Positions 42,973-54,170 are shown, counted from the stretch's first letter. The stretch: 64,000 nucleotides of DNA from Blattamonas nauphoetae (GCA_033064195.1 JARBJD010000303.1:25013-89012), one strand, 5' to 3'. Notes: generated by a model from the sequence alone, not told the origin. Numbers and translations are program-made.

Positions 42973-43761
42973 TCAGCGGCTGTGTTCTTCCGAAAGATGC
43001 ATCGGTGGAAAGTGTGGTCGGAATAATGCGTTGAGATGCACCCTCCCTTCTTCCCTGCCTAGTTGTTCTCGAAAAGCGAGTCGAAGGCACGGAGGACGTG
43101 AAACGTTCCACTTACTAAAAACAACACCGCTCCCAGAAAATGTCTGATCGGAGAACTGGCAGTTGGAGACTTGAATGAAGGCAATTGAATCAGCTTCTTG
43201 AAGTGTCCGAGTTCGCGAGGCTCCATCCAGCGATGTGAATTCGGAGTTCGAATCATCTGTGCTCACAGAATGATGAGTGATGATCTGGTGTTCGCTGTCG
43301 GGAAGAGTGGTGGCTTTGTCACACGAGATATTGGACGAATCAATGACGAGGCGAGGATTGGGGTTCAGATTTCCTCGCAGGTCCATCAGAAAAACATGAT
43401 GTTTTGTGCAGTTGATTGCGAACGTGGTGCGTGTGGTGGACCACAATCGGCGATGCCAGCTGGCCCAGTCGGAGAACAGAGTCCTAAATGACACACAGGA
43501 TGTCTCCACAATCGCACATCGCGACGGCGAGGACAGTGTCGGAGAGAGGGGATGGCCAGCTTTTGCGTTCGTGCAACCAAGAGACTCCACATCGAAAATC
43601 AGAGCGTCAAGCGAAAGCGTTGAGTTCACAATATTAAAAAGGCAGTTCTGATGAGTCCTGAGCCGAGAAACTTCACTTGAGATGGGTTGCTCTCTGTTGA
43701 GTCGCACGAGTGTTGACTTCGTGATTGATGTTCTTGTTTCTCCCTTCAGTGTGAGGTCCAC
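42973..43761 (-). pseudogene. Fragment of a possible beta-helix surface protein
   Basis: A 262-codon minus-strand frame is Ser/Thr/Asn-rich in style. It includes NCLFNIVNSTLSLDALIFDV and the strand-like segment FIQVSNCQFSDQTFSGSGVV, which recalls right-handed beta-helix (pectin-lyase-like) repeats of protist surface proteins. No signal peptide or membrane anchor lies in the piece. The C-terminal part after SGVVFSK looks shifted or non-coding. It is probably a gene fragment, and the fold assignment is tentative. Confidence 0.35.
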
Positions 43762-46575
43762 AGATTCAAAATGTTGGAATGCTCATCCGTTCTGCTTGTT
43801 CTCGAGTCTGATGATAGGTTGCGAATCATACCCGTGTCTCTGCCTCCTTGATTCCTGCCAGAACCCGAAGAGAAAGAAAATGACGGATAGAAGGGGAGGA
43901 AATGAACTGCCGAAGGTGTTGTGTGCAGATGGGATGCGGCGAAAGGCCCTTCTTCTGTCGATCAGCCCTCACAAAAGTGGCAATTGTTTCGATGTCGCCT
44001 GTGGAGAGGAGTGAGGCATCAAAGGGAAGAGCTGGATCGAAGTCCTTCCTCCCTTACCATCGATACTCTTCGCAACGAACGAGTCCTGCTCGTCCAGAGA
44101 CTCGCTGCGGGGAGTGCGGCGAAGGAGTCGTGCTGCCAGCGGGTGGAGATGCAGACGAGCCGCGGTTGCCAGGCGTGGTCGGTGTCTGGTCAGCCCGATC
44201 GCGTGTCGACTGTTTCCAGTTTTGACGAGTTCTTCGGTGTTGACCAGAATCTGCTCTGGTTCAGATAAGACTGCGACCGCAGCGTCGAGAGCGACAGCGC
44301 GTTCGTCAGCCCTCACGAAGTGCTGAATCTGCGGCGAAATCGGCGGGTTGGCAGGAATATCGTCGTTTTCTCTTTTTTGGACTTTCGCGTGCTTGTATCG
44401 CCACCGTTTCTCTTGGAGGGGGACAACAAAGAGCGACGAAGAGATCGAGTTTTGGAGGAGGTCCGTTTGGTTCGGAAAGAAGAGGGGTGTCCCGAATGCG
44501 TGGGTGGATGAACAGATACTGGAAAGGGAAAGAGACGGGACAATGGGTGGATCTGGCGCTGGAGAATCAGCAGGTAGACGAGATCTGAAAGAGATGGGGA
44601 TGGTTGTGATTGTTTGGTCGGAGAGACAGATGAAACCGGTTGAGGTGGGGTGGGGAGGGACTCTGTCGTCGAGAGAGACGTATTGCTGGGAGAATCGTGA
44701 GAAATGATGGAGACGGTCATCGACGTGCATTGTTCCTTACTATAGTGATATTCGTGATGGCCATTCGGTTTTTCTTGTTTTGATTGTATTTCGGGTGATG
44801 TTGACCTGAATTCCAGTAATTGACGTGCTCGTCCGCGAGTCACCGCGCGATGGAAATGGTGAAACAAGTCTGATAAACTACAGTTGAACAAACCGGCTTA
44901 TTCTGAAAAATAGCCATCCACACGATGATCCAAGTTCCACAAACTTGTAATAAACACATTTTTCAACATCCGAATATATCGGACGAGATCCTCCCGAGTC
45001 AAGATCGTGTGGTAAACTGGCGGTTGTCCCGTCTGCTTCGTCGAGTATCTTCTGACCGTGTGGTTGGCAATAAAGTTGTACGCGCTCAACGTGAAGAGCT
45101 TCATCGGAAGAATGGGTGGAGAGGGAGAGAGGGCTCGACTCTTTGTGAACAAGAACCCAGCCTTCGCAACTTTCGCATGTCTCAGCTGAAGCTGTGAAGA
45201 GGCGTCCATCCCAGTGCTGTTGTATGAACACAGCAGGTCTGGGTCGAGAAACTGGTTTTTGGGGAGATCGATGGGAAGATGCAGAACGGAATGAAATGCG
45301 CGTCAGCTACCGGGATCTTCGCGTTGATGTAATTCCTCAGAAGTGTGATTCTGTGGAAGGGAGGTCAGGATCAACTCAAGAAGGGAAGAGTTCAGAGTGT
45401 GGTCTGACAGACGGTGCATCAGAAAAGTGGCGATGAGGAGGAAGAACAGCTTTGTTCAGGCGAATGAGGGGTGGTCGAGGAGAGCATGCGGGAGGAACGA
45501 CGAAGGGTTGCATTGGTCTTGCAAAGAAAGAGGTGGATGAGAGTCCAATCCCGAAATGGACGGAAGTGTCATATTTGGCGTATTTTTAAGGAAAGAATAG
45601 AGTCAAGAATGTGTTGGAGGAATGGAGGGTCGTTCGAAGGAAGCGGAGGGTGAGTAAACCCGAGTTGGAGAAGAAAGAGAGAACCTGCTGATGACTTGTG
45701 ACGACCAAATGGTACGTATGTACACGGAGTTGCTGGAGGGGGAGAGAAGAGGGATGGGTATGATATTATTTTGGTGAAGACTGTGATGATGAACATGAAA
45801 GGGGAATTGAGGAGGATGAGACGAAGCAAACGACGTTGGGTCCTGGAGCGAAGAGTAAGGATTGAACAGCCGAAAGAGGGAGATAATTGGAGGTATAGAG
45901 AAGATATTAGAGGCAGAGACATAACTGAACTCAATTTGGAAGGGTTGTAGTTGTTGTTGAATGGTATTGAGATCGTTGGGTGGTTGAACGTGACCTAGAT
46001 CAGAATCATCAAAGTTGACTATCTCGAATGGAACATCTTCAGCATGTGTTTCAATAATGGTTTGTTCAGGGGGAATATCAAGGCCGGCTTGGGAAATTGT
46101 GGGCGAACACGACTGAGCCATCGGGGAACTGATCCCAGGAGACGAAGATGGAACAATATGTTCAATTGAAGGTGAATGAGTTTGTGGTGGAGACGAAACT
46201 GTGGTTGGAGAGGCAGACTGACCATTTGAGATCGATTATTGTTGGGGAAGGGTGTGGATGTCCCCATTCGTGATTGCGGTCACAGTAGTTGCTTTGTATT
46301 GAACTGTGTGATTCAGGGAGGAGATTTGTTAGTCTTGAATGGCCTTCCTCATCATTGGCGGAGACCCTTTGATTTGAACATCACAGATTTGAAACGATAT
46401 CAACTTTGTGTGTTTATAACGTCTCTTCGGGAGAGACTTCGCACGGACGGGGAGTTGTTATCCATTGGAAGTGGCGGGAGACCAGTTCAGATAATAAGCG
46501 ACAGGATGGGTTTGCGATGAGAGTTGAGTGCTTTTGTTATCTCTCGTCCAAGAGCTATGATTGTCGGAGAAGATT
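43762..46575 (-). other. Degenerate or intron-rich coding remnants, minus strand
   Basis: No complete gene can be read here. Minus-strand patches look protein-coding but sit in different frames. These are 46,227-45,900 (MAQSCSPTISQAGLDIPP, VPFEIVNFDDSDLGHVQP), 45,900-45,600 (RTQRRLLRLILLNSPFMFII, YVPFGRHKSSAGSLFLLQLG), 45,200-44,898 (MKLFTLSAYNFIANHTVRRY, VYHTILTREDLVRYIRMLK) and near 44,300 (HFVRADERAVALDAAVAVLS). They may be exons of one helical protein with very short introns, or a decayed gene. I could not find a set of splice sites that joins them. Confidence 0.35.
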
Positions 46576-46577
46576 GG

Positions 46578-47074
46578 GATGGGTGGAGGGAGGAAGGAGG
46601 TGAATTTGCGATGGGTGGAGGGCGGGAGGAGGTCAATTTGTGATGGGTGGAGGGAGGAAGGAGGTGAATTTGTGATGGGTGGAGGGAGGAAGGAGGTGAA
46701 TTTGCGATGGGTGGAGGGAGGAAGGAGGTGAATTTGTGATGGGTGGAGGGAGGAAGGAGGTGAATTTGTGATGGGTGGAGGGAGGAAGGAGGTGAATTTG
46801 CGATGGGTGGAGGGAGGAAGGAGGTGAATTTGCGATGGGTAGAGGGAGGAAGGAGGTGAATTTGCGATGGGTGGAGGGAGGAAGGAGGTGAATTTGTGAT
46901 GGGTGGAGGGAGGAAGGAGGTGAATTTGTGATGGGTGGAGGGAGGAAGGAGGTGAATTTGCGATGGGTGGAGGGAGGAAGGAGGTGAATTTGCGATGGGT
47001 AGAGGGAGGAAGGAGGTGAATTTGCGATGGGTGGAGGGAGGAAGGAGGTGAATTTGCGATGGGTGGAGGGAGTT
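46578..47074. repeat. 32 bp minisatellite, about 15 copies
   Basis: The unit, GATGGGTGGAGGGAGGAAGG followed by AGGTGAATTTGC, is repeated head to tail with few changes, mainly C/T after TTTG and GGTGG/GGTAG. One unit (about 46,620) is a divergent shorter variant. Because 32 is not a multiple of 3, a minus-strand reading gives an artificial 32-residue peptide period (three frames in turn). Purine-rich on the plus strand. Confidence 0.9.
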
Positions 47075-47216
47075 CTCACTCTCGAATAGAGTCAGAGAAG
47101 TTGATGACCCAGACTTGTGGGTCATTGAAGACAGATTTCTCAAATCTTCATACAACCCCCAAGAAATATTCAAGCAAAACTCGAAAATTCTTATCCCCAT
47201 CATATCTTCTCGCAAC

Positions 47217-48710
47217 CATGGAAGCTTATATTACAAAACCCAAATCAACCATCAGCACGCACGGGAAGGAGATTTACGACCTTCTCGTCAACAACATCGC
47301 GACTATCCAGCAGCACCTCTCATCAAAGCTCTGGATAGTCGTCATGAACTCATACCAATCAAGGAGATTGTCCTTGCTCATTACAATAGTTTGGCTTTCT
47401 TTTCTCTCATTCTTTCTCTCTTTAGATAAATTCACTTCACTTATTTCGTCTTTAACTCATTTACATCGTGAAATGAGGTGCAAAGACGACAAGGTGAAAT
47501 TGATGCAGTGTGTCTCCCAAGTACTCTCACTTGGCGAGACACAGGCTGTTGGTTTCGACGTCGAGGAGGGGGCATATAACTATGCCCGCTCCCGATTCGA
47601 CAGAATCGGTGGGAGACCTCGGAATCCCACTCGACGTCGACCAGCCTCAAAACAGGTTACTTTTCCTTTTTTCAATCATTCTCACAGAAAATAAACATCC
47701 TCGAAGACACTGAACTGATGAAAGCAATAGAAGATAAAACGTCACCAAGCTGCGAAAACCAGAAAAGAAAACCACAGAAGAGGGTTAAGAAACGTATGCT
47801 CACACTCCTTTTCACCCAATTCTCTTTACACTATTAGAAAAGCCAGCAGTTGACACACTGGACGACGATGACCTGCTATTCCTCCTCAGCGGGTCAGATA
47901 GTCCATCAACTCCGGACAACTCCCTCGAAACCATAGCAACCGAAACACACCACATCGAAACAAGGCTCCTTGAAACAACGAAAAAGGAGCTTCACCGTCA
48001 GCTAGTTGAGGAAGGAAAACCAAAATCTCTTACTCTACTTTCTGCAAACAAACAAAATTCCTGAAAAAGCAACAAAGAACCGACCTCTGTTCCCTTTGTG
48101 AACGAGGCAAATATTTACAAAAAAGAAGAAACATTAAAAGCACAAAACAAAAACTCACAGAAAAGAACAAAATGAACTAAAAACAATAGAAAAACACAAA
48201 AAAATAGCCGAAACACAAAGAAATTATTACAATTCATCCATTTCATCCATAGACGATGACACATTGGTCATCGTCATGGACTTTAAAGAAAATTGGTCAT
48301 TACCTCTTTCCAATGACCAAGTCGGACACGATTTTTATCTAAAACTTCAGTTTCTCATCTCTGCATTACTTGTTTCACCTCACAGAATTCTGTGATCAAA
48401 AACATATCACAACTTTATTTCCCCTGTTCTTTCTCATGATCACCGTTTTGTTCAAGAATGTCTTGCCGATTTATTTTCTCTTGATTCATACACTTCCAAG
48501 AAACACATCACTGTATTTACTGATACTGGTCCGCATTTTAGGAACCAGTATGTTCTCGGTTACTTTCTGTCTTCTCAAAATCCCTTGTTTTCAGGGAAGA
48601 AAATTCAGTACTGTTTCTTTTCAGAGCAGCATGGGAAAACTGCTGCGACTCCGAATTCGGAGTCCTTTCAAATTTTGTTTCACATCACCTCACTGAACCA
48701 ATCCGCTCCT
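47217..48710 (+). pseudogene. DDE-like transposase gene remnant (fragment 2, more complete)
   Basis: An open head around 47,217-47,640 (KALDSRHELIPIKEIVLAHY in one frame, VKLMQCVSQVLSLGETQAVG in another) is followed by a broken Lys-rich stretch. The core is then clear. It has a likely first acid in TLVIVMDFKENWSLPLSN (about 48,261-48,315), LSHDHRFVQECLADLF, the second acid in TVFTDTGPHFRNQYVLGY (about 48,508-48,560), and the box YCFFSEQHGKTAATP (about 48,610-48,660) that may give the final Glu. The DxD...E spacing and the FFxxxHGK box resemble transposase-like proteins widespread in eukaryotic repeats, but I cannot name the superfamily. Stops and frame changes show decay, or unplaced introns. 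Confidence 0.5.
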
Positions 48711-49720
48711 CGGATGACCTTATTGATTTTTTTCACTTCACATCTCACTCAATTGAATGGGAATGACGGAAATTCCGTTCATTCCTTCCACCGGTGTGTC
48801 TCTTTTTGATAGTTCATCTTTTATTCACTTTAGACATACTGTCTTCCCAGACAGTCACTCATATTTTCGGGTCATAATCACCGGTCTGAAGGAATACCTT
48901 GGATTTTTCCGATCAGATACCTCCTTGACTGGGGCCCCTGTTTGTGTGAACGCGTCTTCATTTGACTTCTTATTGCGTTTTTCAGAGAAGAGGGAGAGGA
49001 CAAAGGGAGAGGAAGGTGTTTGAGAAGGAGGAAGTTGAGAGACGGGATGAGAATGAGGTGAGTTCTGGGTCTTCAGTCTCTTACATCTTTCGTTATTCAT
49101 ATCTTTCAAATGTTTCTTCTTCAACTCCTAATTCTCATACTCTTCATTCTTCTCCTTCTTCACTTATTCATTCTTCCCCTTCTTCACTTATTCATTCTTC
49201 TCCTTCTTCACTTTTTCATTCTTCTCATTCTCTTATTCATCCAATCCCTCCAACTTCTCCAATTCTATATTCACCTCCAAGCTCTCCTATTCTTTTGATT
49301 CTAATTCATTTTCACCTCGCCATTTTATTACATTTAAACCCCCTACCACCTCGCTCATTCCATACCTGGCTTATCCTGCCAGGCCTTTTGGCCGAACAGG
49401 GCTAGCCTAGTACCATTTACGGCCTTGTGTCCGGTACTAGGTTCACAGCAGGACTTGGAATGAGTGAGGACAACACTGAAAGACATATTTTCATTATTGA
49501 TTTCTGTATTAGAACAATTCCGTTTATATTTCACAAATTTCTTCTCTTTCATCAACAATCATTCTCATTTTTGTCTTCTCCTCTTGTAGGTTGTCTGTCA
49601 TTCACTCAATTCCTCCACTAGACTTTGGATCATAGCATCAAGTTCACTTCAGTTGTGGTAAGAAAAACGATATGTCTCAATCCTTCTTCGTGACTTCTTT
49701 ATCTTCCAGGTCCACTAGCG
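48711..49720. other. Non-coding spacer with a structured segment
   Basis: No supported gene. The stretch holds a short 24 bp repeat (listed separately). At 49,382-49,441 there is a compact inverted-repeat segment: GGCCTTTTGGCC, then CCTAGTACC at 49,406-49,414 facing GGTACTAGG at 49,433-49,441, with an 18-base loop. It might be a hairpin RNA, a recombination site or an element end. Nothing ties it to a known RNA family. Confidence 0.3.
49145..49216. repeat. 24 bp tandem repeat, three copies
   Basis: Three adjacent near-identical units beginning CATTCTTCTCCTTCTTCACT lie at 49,145, 49,169 and 49,193. A partial unit follows. If translated they give HSSPSSLI repeats, but there is no sign of a real gene. 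Confidence 0.75.
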
Positions 49721-49769
49721 ATGGTGTACATTCCTCCCAGCCACCAACCTAGCACTCATCTCCACTCCC

Positions 49770-49876
49770 CACCACTCAGCCAACCTCTCATCTCCACTCC
49801 CCACCACTCAGCCAACCTCTCATCTCCACTCCCCCACCACTCAGCCAACCTCTCATCTCCGCTCCCCCACCACTCA
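49770..49876. repeat. 32-33 bp tandem repeat, about three copies
   Basis: Units beginning ACCACTCAGCCAACCTCTCA and ending in a run of C are repeated three times; the C-run varies by one base. The unit is C-rich on the plus strand. Confidence 0.85.
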
Positions 49877-50010
49877 GTAGTACACCACCATCAATATTCC
49901 CACTCAAGCAACCACCGCTATCTCAGTCCTCTTCGTACCGATGAACTCAGCTGTCCTTTATCGCTCTCAAGCTCCACCACACCCTCACCATCGCCCTCAA
50001 TCGCCAGCAA

Positions 50011-50370
50011 ACACTCTCGCTCACCCTCCATCGCCACCAAACACTCTCGCTCACCCTCCATCGCCACCAAACACTCTCGCTCACCCTCCATCGCCACCAA
50101 ACACTCTCGCTCACCCTCCATCGCCACCAAACACTCTCGCTCACCCTCCATCGCCACCAAACACTCTCGCTCACCCTCCATCGCCACCAAACACTCTCGC
50201 TCACCCTCCATCGCCACCAAACACTCTCGCTCACCCTCCATCGCCACCAAACACTCTCGCTCACCCTCCATCGCCACCAAACACTCTCGCTCACCCTCCA
50301 TCGCCACCAAACACTCTCGCTCACCCTCCATCGCCACCAAACACTCTCGCTCACCCTCCATCGCCACCAA
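50011..50370. repeat. 30 bp minisatellite, twelve identical copies
   Basis: Twelve consecutive units of ACACTCTCGCTCACCCTCCA plus TCGCCACCAA show no difference. Perfect identity implies recent expansion or homogenisation. Confidence 0.95.
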
Positions 50371-51078
50371 ACACTCCGCTTCGCTCCCCATCGCCACCAC
50401 ACACTCCGCTTCGCTCCCCATCGCCACACACTCCGCTTCGCTCCCCATCGCCACAACACTCCGCTTCGCTCCCCATCGCCACCACACTCCGCTTCGCTCC
50501 CCATCGCCACCAAACACTCCGCTTCGCTCCCCATCGCCACCAAACATTCCGCTTCGCTCCCCATCGCCACCAAACATTCCGCTTCGCTCCCCATCGCCAC
50601 CAAACACTCTCGCTCACCCTCCATCGCCACCAAACACTCGCTCACCCTCCATCGCCACCAAACACTCCGCTTCGCTCCCCATCGCCACCACACTCCGCTT
50701 CGCTCCCCATCGCCACCACACTCCGCTTCGCTCCCCATCGCCACCACACACTCCGCTTCGCTCCCCATCGCCACCAAACACTCCGCTTCGCTCCCCATCG
50801 CCACCAAACATTCCGCTTCGCTCCCCATCGCCACCACACACTCCGCTTCGCTCCCCATCGCCACCAAACATTCCGCTTCGCTCCCCATCGCCACCAAACA
50901 CTCCGCTTCGCTCCCCATCGCCACCAAACATTCCGCTTCGCTCCCCATCGCCACCAAACATTCCGCTTCGCTCCCCATCGCCACCAAACATTCCGCTTCG
51001 CTCCCCATCGCCACCAAACACTCCGCTTCGCTCCCCATCGCCACCAAACATTCCGCTTCGCTCCCCATCGCCACCACA
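50371..51078. repeat. Variant minisatellite, mostly 30 bp with 27-28 bp units, about 24 copies
   Basis: The array continues from the previous one with units ACACTCCGCTTCGCTCCCCA plus TCGCCACCAA. Shorter forms lose a few bases (27-28 bp) and some have ACATTCC in place of ACACTCC. Around 50,600-50,660 units of the first type reappear inside the second array, showing exchange between the two. Confidence 0.9.
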
Positions 51079-51641
51079 CTCCACTCACCTCTACTTGCCT
51101 CCCTCGTCCTCCACTCACCTCCTTCCGATAGACTCCTTTTCCTTCTGCGACATCCAAACTCACCTCCTCGAGCCTCCGCCTCCCTCCACTCTTTCTCTCA
51201 TCAGCACTTTCCATCTTAATTGTGTCTTCTATGAATCTTGTTGTTTTCAACTCACAATTAACACTTTCTTGAGAAAACAAACTAAAGAAAAATCACTTGT
51301 TTGAGATAATACACCACCAAAAGTGAATAAAACTGAAATCATTCATCCAAGCTTCAAAATCGTGCGAAGAGAGGGAAAACAGAAGAGAGAGAGAATGAGA
51401 GAAGAGGTTATATGGTGGTGAAGGAGACGTTCACCCGGAACACCACATCCAGTGTAGTGAGGAAGATGGTAGACGGTACATAGTCCACCAAATGACGATC
51501 AACCCATATTATTTTGTAATACACCTCCAATTTGTCTACTGGTATGAATAGATCGAAAAAAACACATGTAATCAGTTCATGGAGGTGAGAAAGAGCTATT
51601 TGAGATTTAACAGCATATTTGAAAAAAAGAATGCGGAGAGG

Positions 51642-51955
51642 AGGTTTTGAAGGGGTGATCTCGAACTTTTCTATGATGTCAAAAATATTGACCCAAGTGA
51701 TAATCTCCGCGCACAAACTATAGCTAACATGGGTCAGAATTTTTGACATCATTCAAAAGTCCGAGGACCATCATTCAAAACCAATCTCATCTCATGGTTG
51801 AAAAATGAATCAACCATTCACTCGAATTGGTGCATGATCTGAGTGTACTACATGGTCGAGTTCTTTGATCGAGCCGTGGCAAGAATGGTCAATTTCTTTT
51901 GTTTGTTTGAGACTGTCGAACTTTTGAATGGTGTCAAAAATACTGACCCACATCG
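51642..51955. repeat. Three copies of a 33 bp motif, one inverted
   Basis: GAACTTTTCTATGATGTCAA continuing to TTGACCCA near 51,653 recurs near 51,918 as GAACTTTTGAATGGTGTCAA ... CTGACCCA. It also recurs in reverse complement near 51,730-51,761. This is probably an older inverted duplication or the arms of a decayed element. Confidence 0.55.
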
Positions 51956-52241
51956 ATCAAATGATCTTGTTCTTTCACAATCTGAAAGAGACGACATTCA
52001 GACTCAAATTCACCGGGATTCATTTCCAAACGATTTCGAACCTTTCCATTCAAAAGCAAAGATTACACAATTTCCACAAATTACTCCCCCATACGATGTA
52101 CAAACTGGGTTTCGAGTAAGGACTCTTATTCTTGCTCGTCAAAAGAACACAAAAACCTGGTATTCAGGAAGAGATGACAATTCGTCAAGCGAAGAGACAA
52201 GATCGAATCATCGCCGATTCTCAGCCGTACAGTCGGAATAG
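51843..52241 (+). other. Protein-like ORF fragment, unknown (132 codons)
   Basis: The frame is hydrophilic in its second half (DSFPNDFEPFHSKAKITQFP, GFRVRTLILARQKNTKTWYS) and could be part of a mobile-element protein. It ends exactly where the left inverted repeat of the next element begins (the codons for VQSE lie in that repeat), so it may be a gene interrupted by that insertion. The first part overlaps the 33 bp repeat and is unlikely to be coding. Confidence 0.3.
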
Positions 52242-53159
52242 TTCAACATCGTAGGCAAAAATGCAACATCGAACAAAATAGTTCAACATCGAACAAAATA
52301 GTTCAACATCGAACAAAAAGAAGCTTCTCCTTTATTTGTATGCGATAAAGCCTGAATTGAACATGTTAAGGCATCAGAGTCGAAATGGATTCGATCGAAG
52401 ATATAATACCTCGATCAACTAGGACAATTTGGAACATTTGCTCATGGTTGGTGAAAACCTTAGTTGACCGGAACGTCTCTTTCTTCACTCTGTTGCCACA
52501 TGTCCATGCATTGCATCTCACAACTGCTCAACTTTCTATGACACGATCATCCATGGCAATACCATCAAAAATGTGATGTTGGAAGGAATAGTTGACAAAC
52601 CCAATTTGGAAGGTGGTCATTTCTTAGGTTCCGACGCAAAATCGGGTCTGACAGCCGTGGTCATGATCATGAACTGCAGTGAATGGAGATAAATGATGTT
52701 TTTGATGACAGAGGGGGTGAAAATTAGAGTCAAACGGACCTTTCAGGTCTGAATACCGAGTTTGGGAAAATAAAAAATGTGAAAACAATTGTTGTCGACA
52801 ATGATGAATGGAAAGGGGGAAAAGTGCATTCTATTTCCGATCGAATCTCAAAACAATGAAAAAAAGGTCGGTTCGTCGTCTCTGGACGTACTTCACTCAT
52901 ACTAAACGTGTACGCATATTTGTTTGAATGCTCTGGTCCTTTTTATCGTCATACGAATTTCTTGTTCGATGTTGAAGTATTCCGTTGCAATGTTGAACTA
53001 TTTTGTTCGATGTTGAATTATTTTGTTCGATGTTGAATTATTTTGTTCGATGTTGCAATATTTGGTTTCGATGTCGAATTATTGTGTTCGATGTTGAATT
53101 ATTCCGTTGCGATGTCGACTTATTTTCCTGCAATGTTGAACTATTCCGACTGTACCGGT
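52224..53159. mobile_element. 936 bp element with terminal inverted repeats and sub-terminal repeats
   Basis: The left end CCGTACAGTCGGAATAGTTC is matched in reverse complement at the right end (GAACTATTCCGACTGTACCGG). Just inside, the left has repeated AGTTCAACATCGAACAAAAT units (about 52,249-52,317). The right has six or more TTTTGTTCGATGTTGAATTA-type units (about 52,964-53,140) in the opposite direction. The interior has no transposase frame. Such arrays next to the termini are typical transposase-binding regions of DNA transposons; this copy is non-autonomous. Confidence 0.7.
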
Positions 53160-53839
53160 TGATGATTTTGTTTTTATGTATGTGAGTTCTAGAGACAGTC
53201 TAGAAATAAGATTTGTCTCATGTCATTTTTCGGTTTTGGTTTTGCAAATATGGAGAAGGTGATGGGCAGTTGCCCCTTCAAGAAAAGTGGTGGTCTGAAG
53301 AGTATCGAGACAGGTGGGAGTGGTGGAAGAGATGTGGTCGTTTATCAGCAACAAACGGAAGCGTTTTTTGTTTTTTTTGAAATTTTTCTTGGCTCATTCT
53401 TACTCTCCCATGTCTCTCCACTTCTGAAAGTTCTTCTGAATCATCTGAGATGTCAATGGTATCCACTGGCACAGGTTCGTCAGCCTCAAGAACAAAGGGC
53501 ACAAATCTGAATTCAGTGTCTTTGTGCTGTGGGAGAACGGACATGTGATCACAGTACGAATCCCTCCCTTGTTTGAGTGAGTGCAAATGAAAGGAGTATC
53601 AGAAAAGATGCAGTGTTCCAAAAGAAACGAAGGAAGAGACAATCCCCAACGATGATTCCCATTTGATCTTTCCATCGTTTGTAGTGAATAAGTCGATTCT
53701 CTATACCTACCTACTTCCCAATTAGTACAGAATAAATCACTTTTGACCTCAAAAACACACATTTGTCGACTCTTCGATTTTGATGCATTTTGGACCTAAT
53801 TCAAACATTTTTCGATCAAACATAATCCAAAAATGGAGA

Positions 53840-54170
53840 GAAAAGGATTCATTGACAAATCAATCGGCACAATCATTTGGAGGTTGTTTCCTAATACAAT
53901 TGGTGTCAACGTATCAATGGGAAATTCGTGGCTTTTATTTTGTTTACAAATCCACAGGTCCACGGGTCCACAAGTCCACAAGGTCCACGGAGTAGAGGTA
54001 TGGTAGAATGTGTACATTTTGGTGGAAAAGGATTCATTGACAAATCAATCGGCACAATCATTTGGAGGTTGTTTCCTAATACAATTGGTGTCAACGTGTC
54101 AATGGAAAAATCGGGTATTTTATTTTGTTTACAAATCCACAGGTCCACAGGTCCACAAAGTCCACCGACT
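53840..54170. repeat. Direct duplication, 185 bp spacing, with GTCCAC tracts
   Basis: GAAAAGGATTCATTGACAAA and the following 65 or so bases occur at 53,840 and again at 54,025. Each copy is followed by TTATTTTGTTTACAAATCCA and a run of short GGTCCAC/AGTCCAC units. A third, inverted relative of the end (GTGGACCCGTGGATTT, then AAACAAAATAAA and CCATTGACACGTTGACAC) lies at 54,374-54,444. Confidence 0.8.

Larger units (their letters stand above)
49721..51304 (+). other. Long repeat-encoded ORF (527 codons), coding status doubtful
   Basis: The frame runs from MVYIPPSHQPSTHLHS through 12 copies of a ten-residue unit (HSRSPSIATK) and then many LRSPSPPN/TP-type units. It ends in a short non-repeated tail (STLSLISTFHLNCVFYESC). 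All of the length comes from minisatellites whose main unit is 30 bp, a multiple of 3. Other plus frames and minus frames are therefore open too, for example 49,941-51,131 (+) and 49,947-51,077 (-). A Ser/Pro-repeat surface protein is possible, but openness is no evidence here. The N-terminal 32 bp repeats are out of register with codons, which argues against selection. Confidence 0.25.

Noticed and set aside
46487-47215. 242-codon minus-strand ORF over the 32 bp repeat
   Set aside because: Three frames of a 32 bp unit alternate in one translation; the peptide is a by-product of the repeat.
49947-51077. Long minus-strand ORFs (376, 229, 212 and 156 codons) over the 30 bp arrays
   Set aside because: They arise because the repeat unit is a multiple of three and lacks stops in several frames; no unique flanking coding sequence supports them.
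46578-51078. CRISPR array
   Set aside because: Units are directly adjacent tandem repeats with no variable spacers, and the sequence is eukaryotic.
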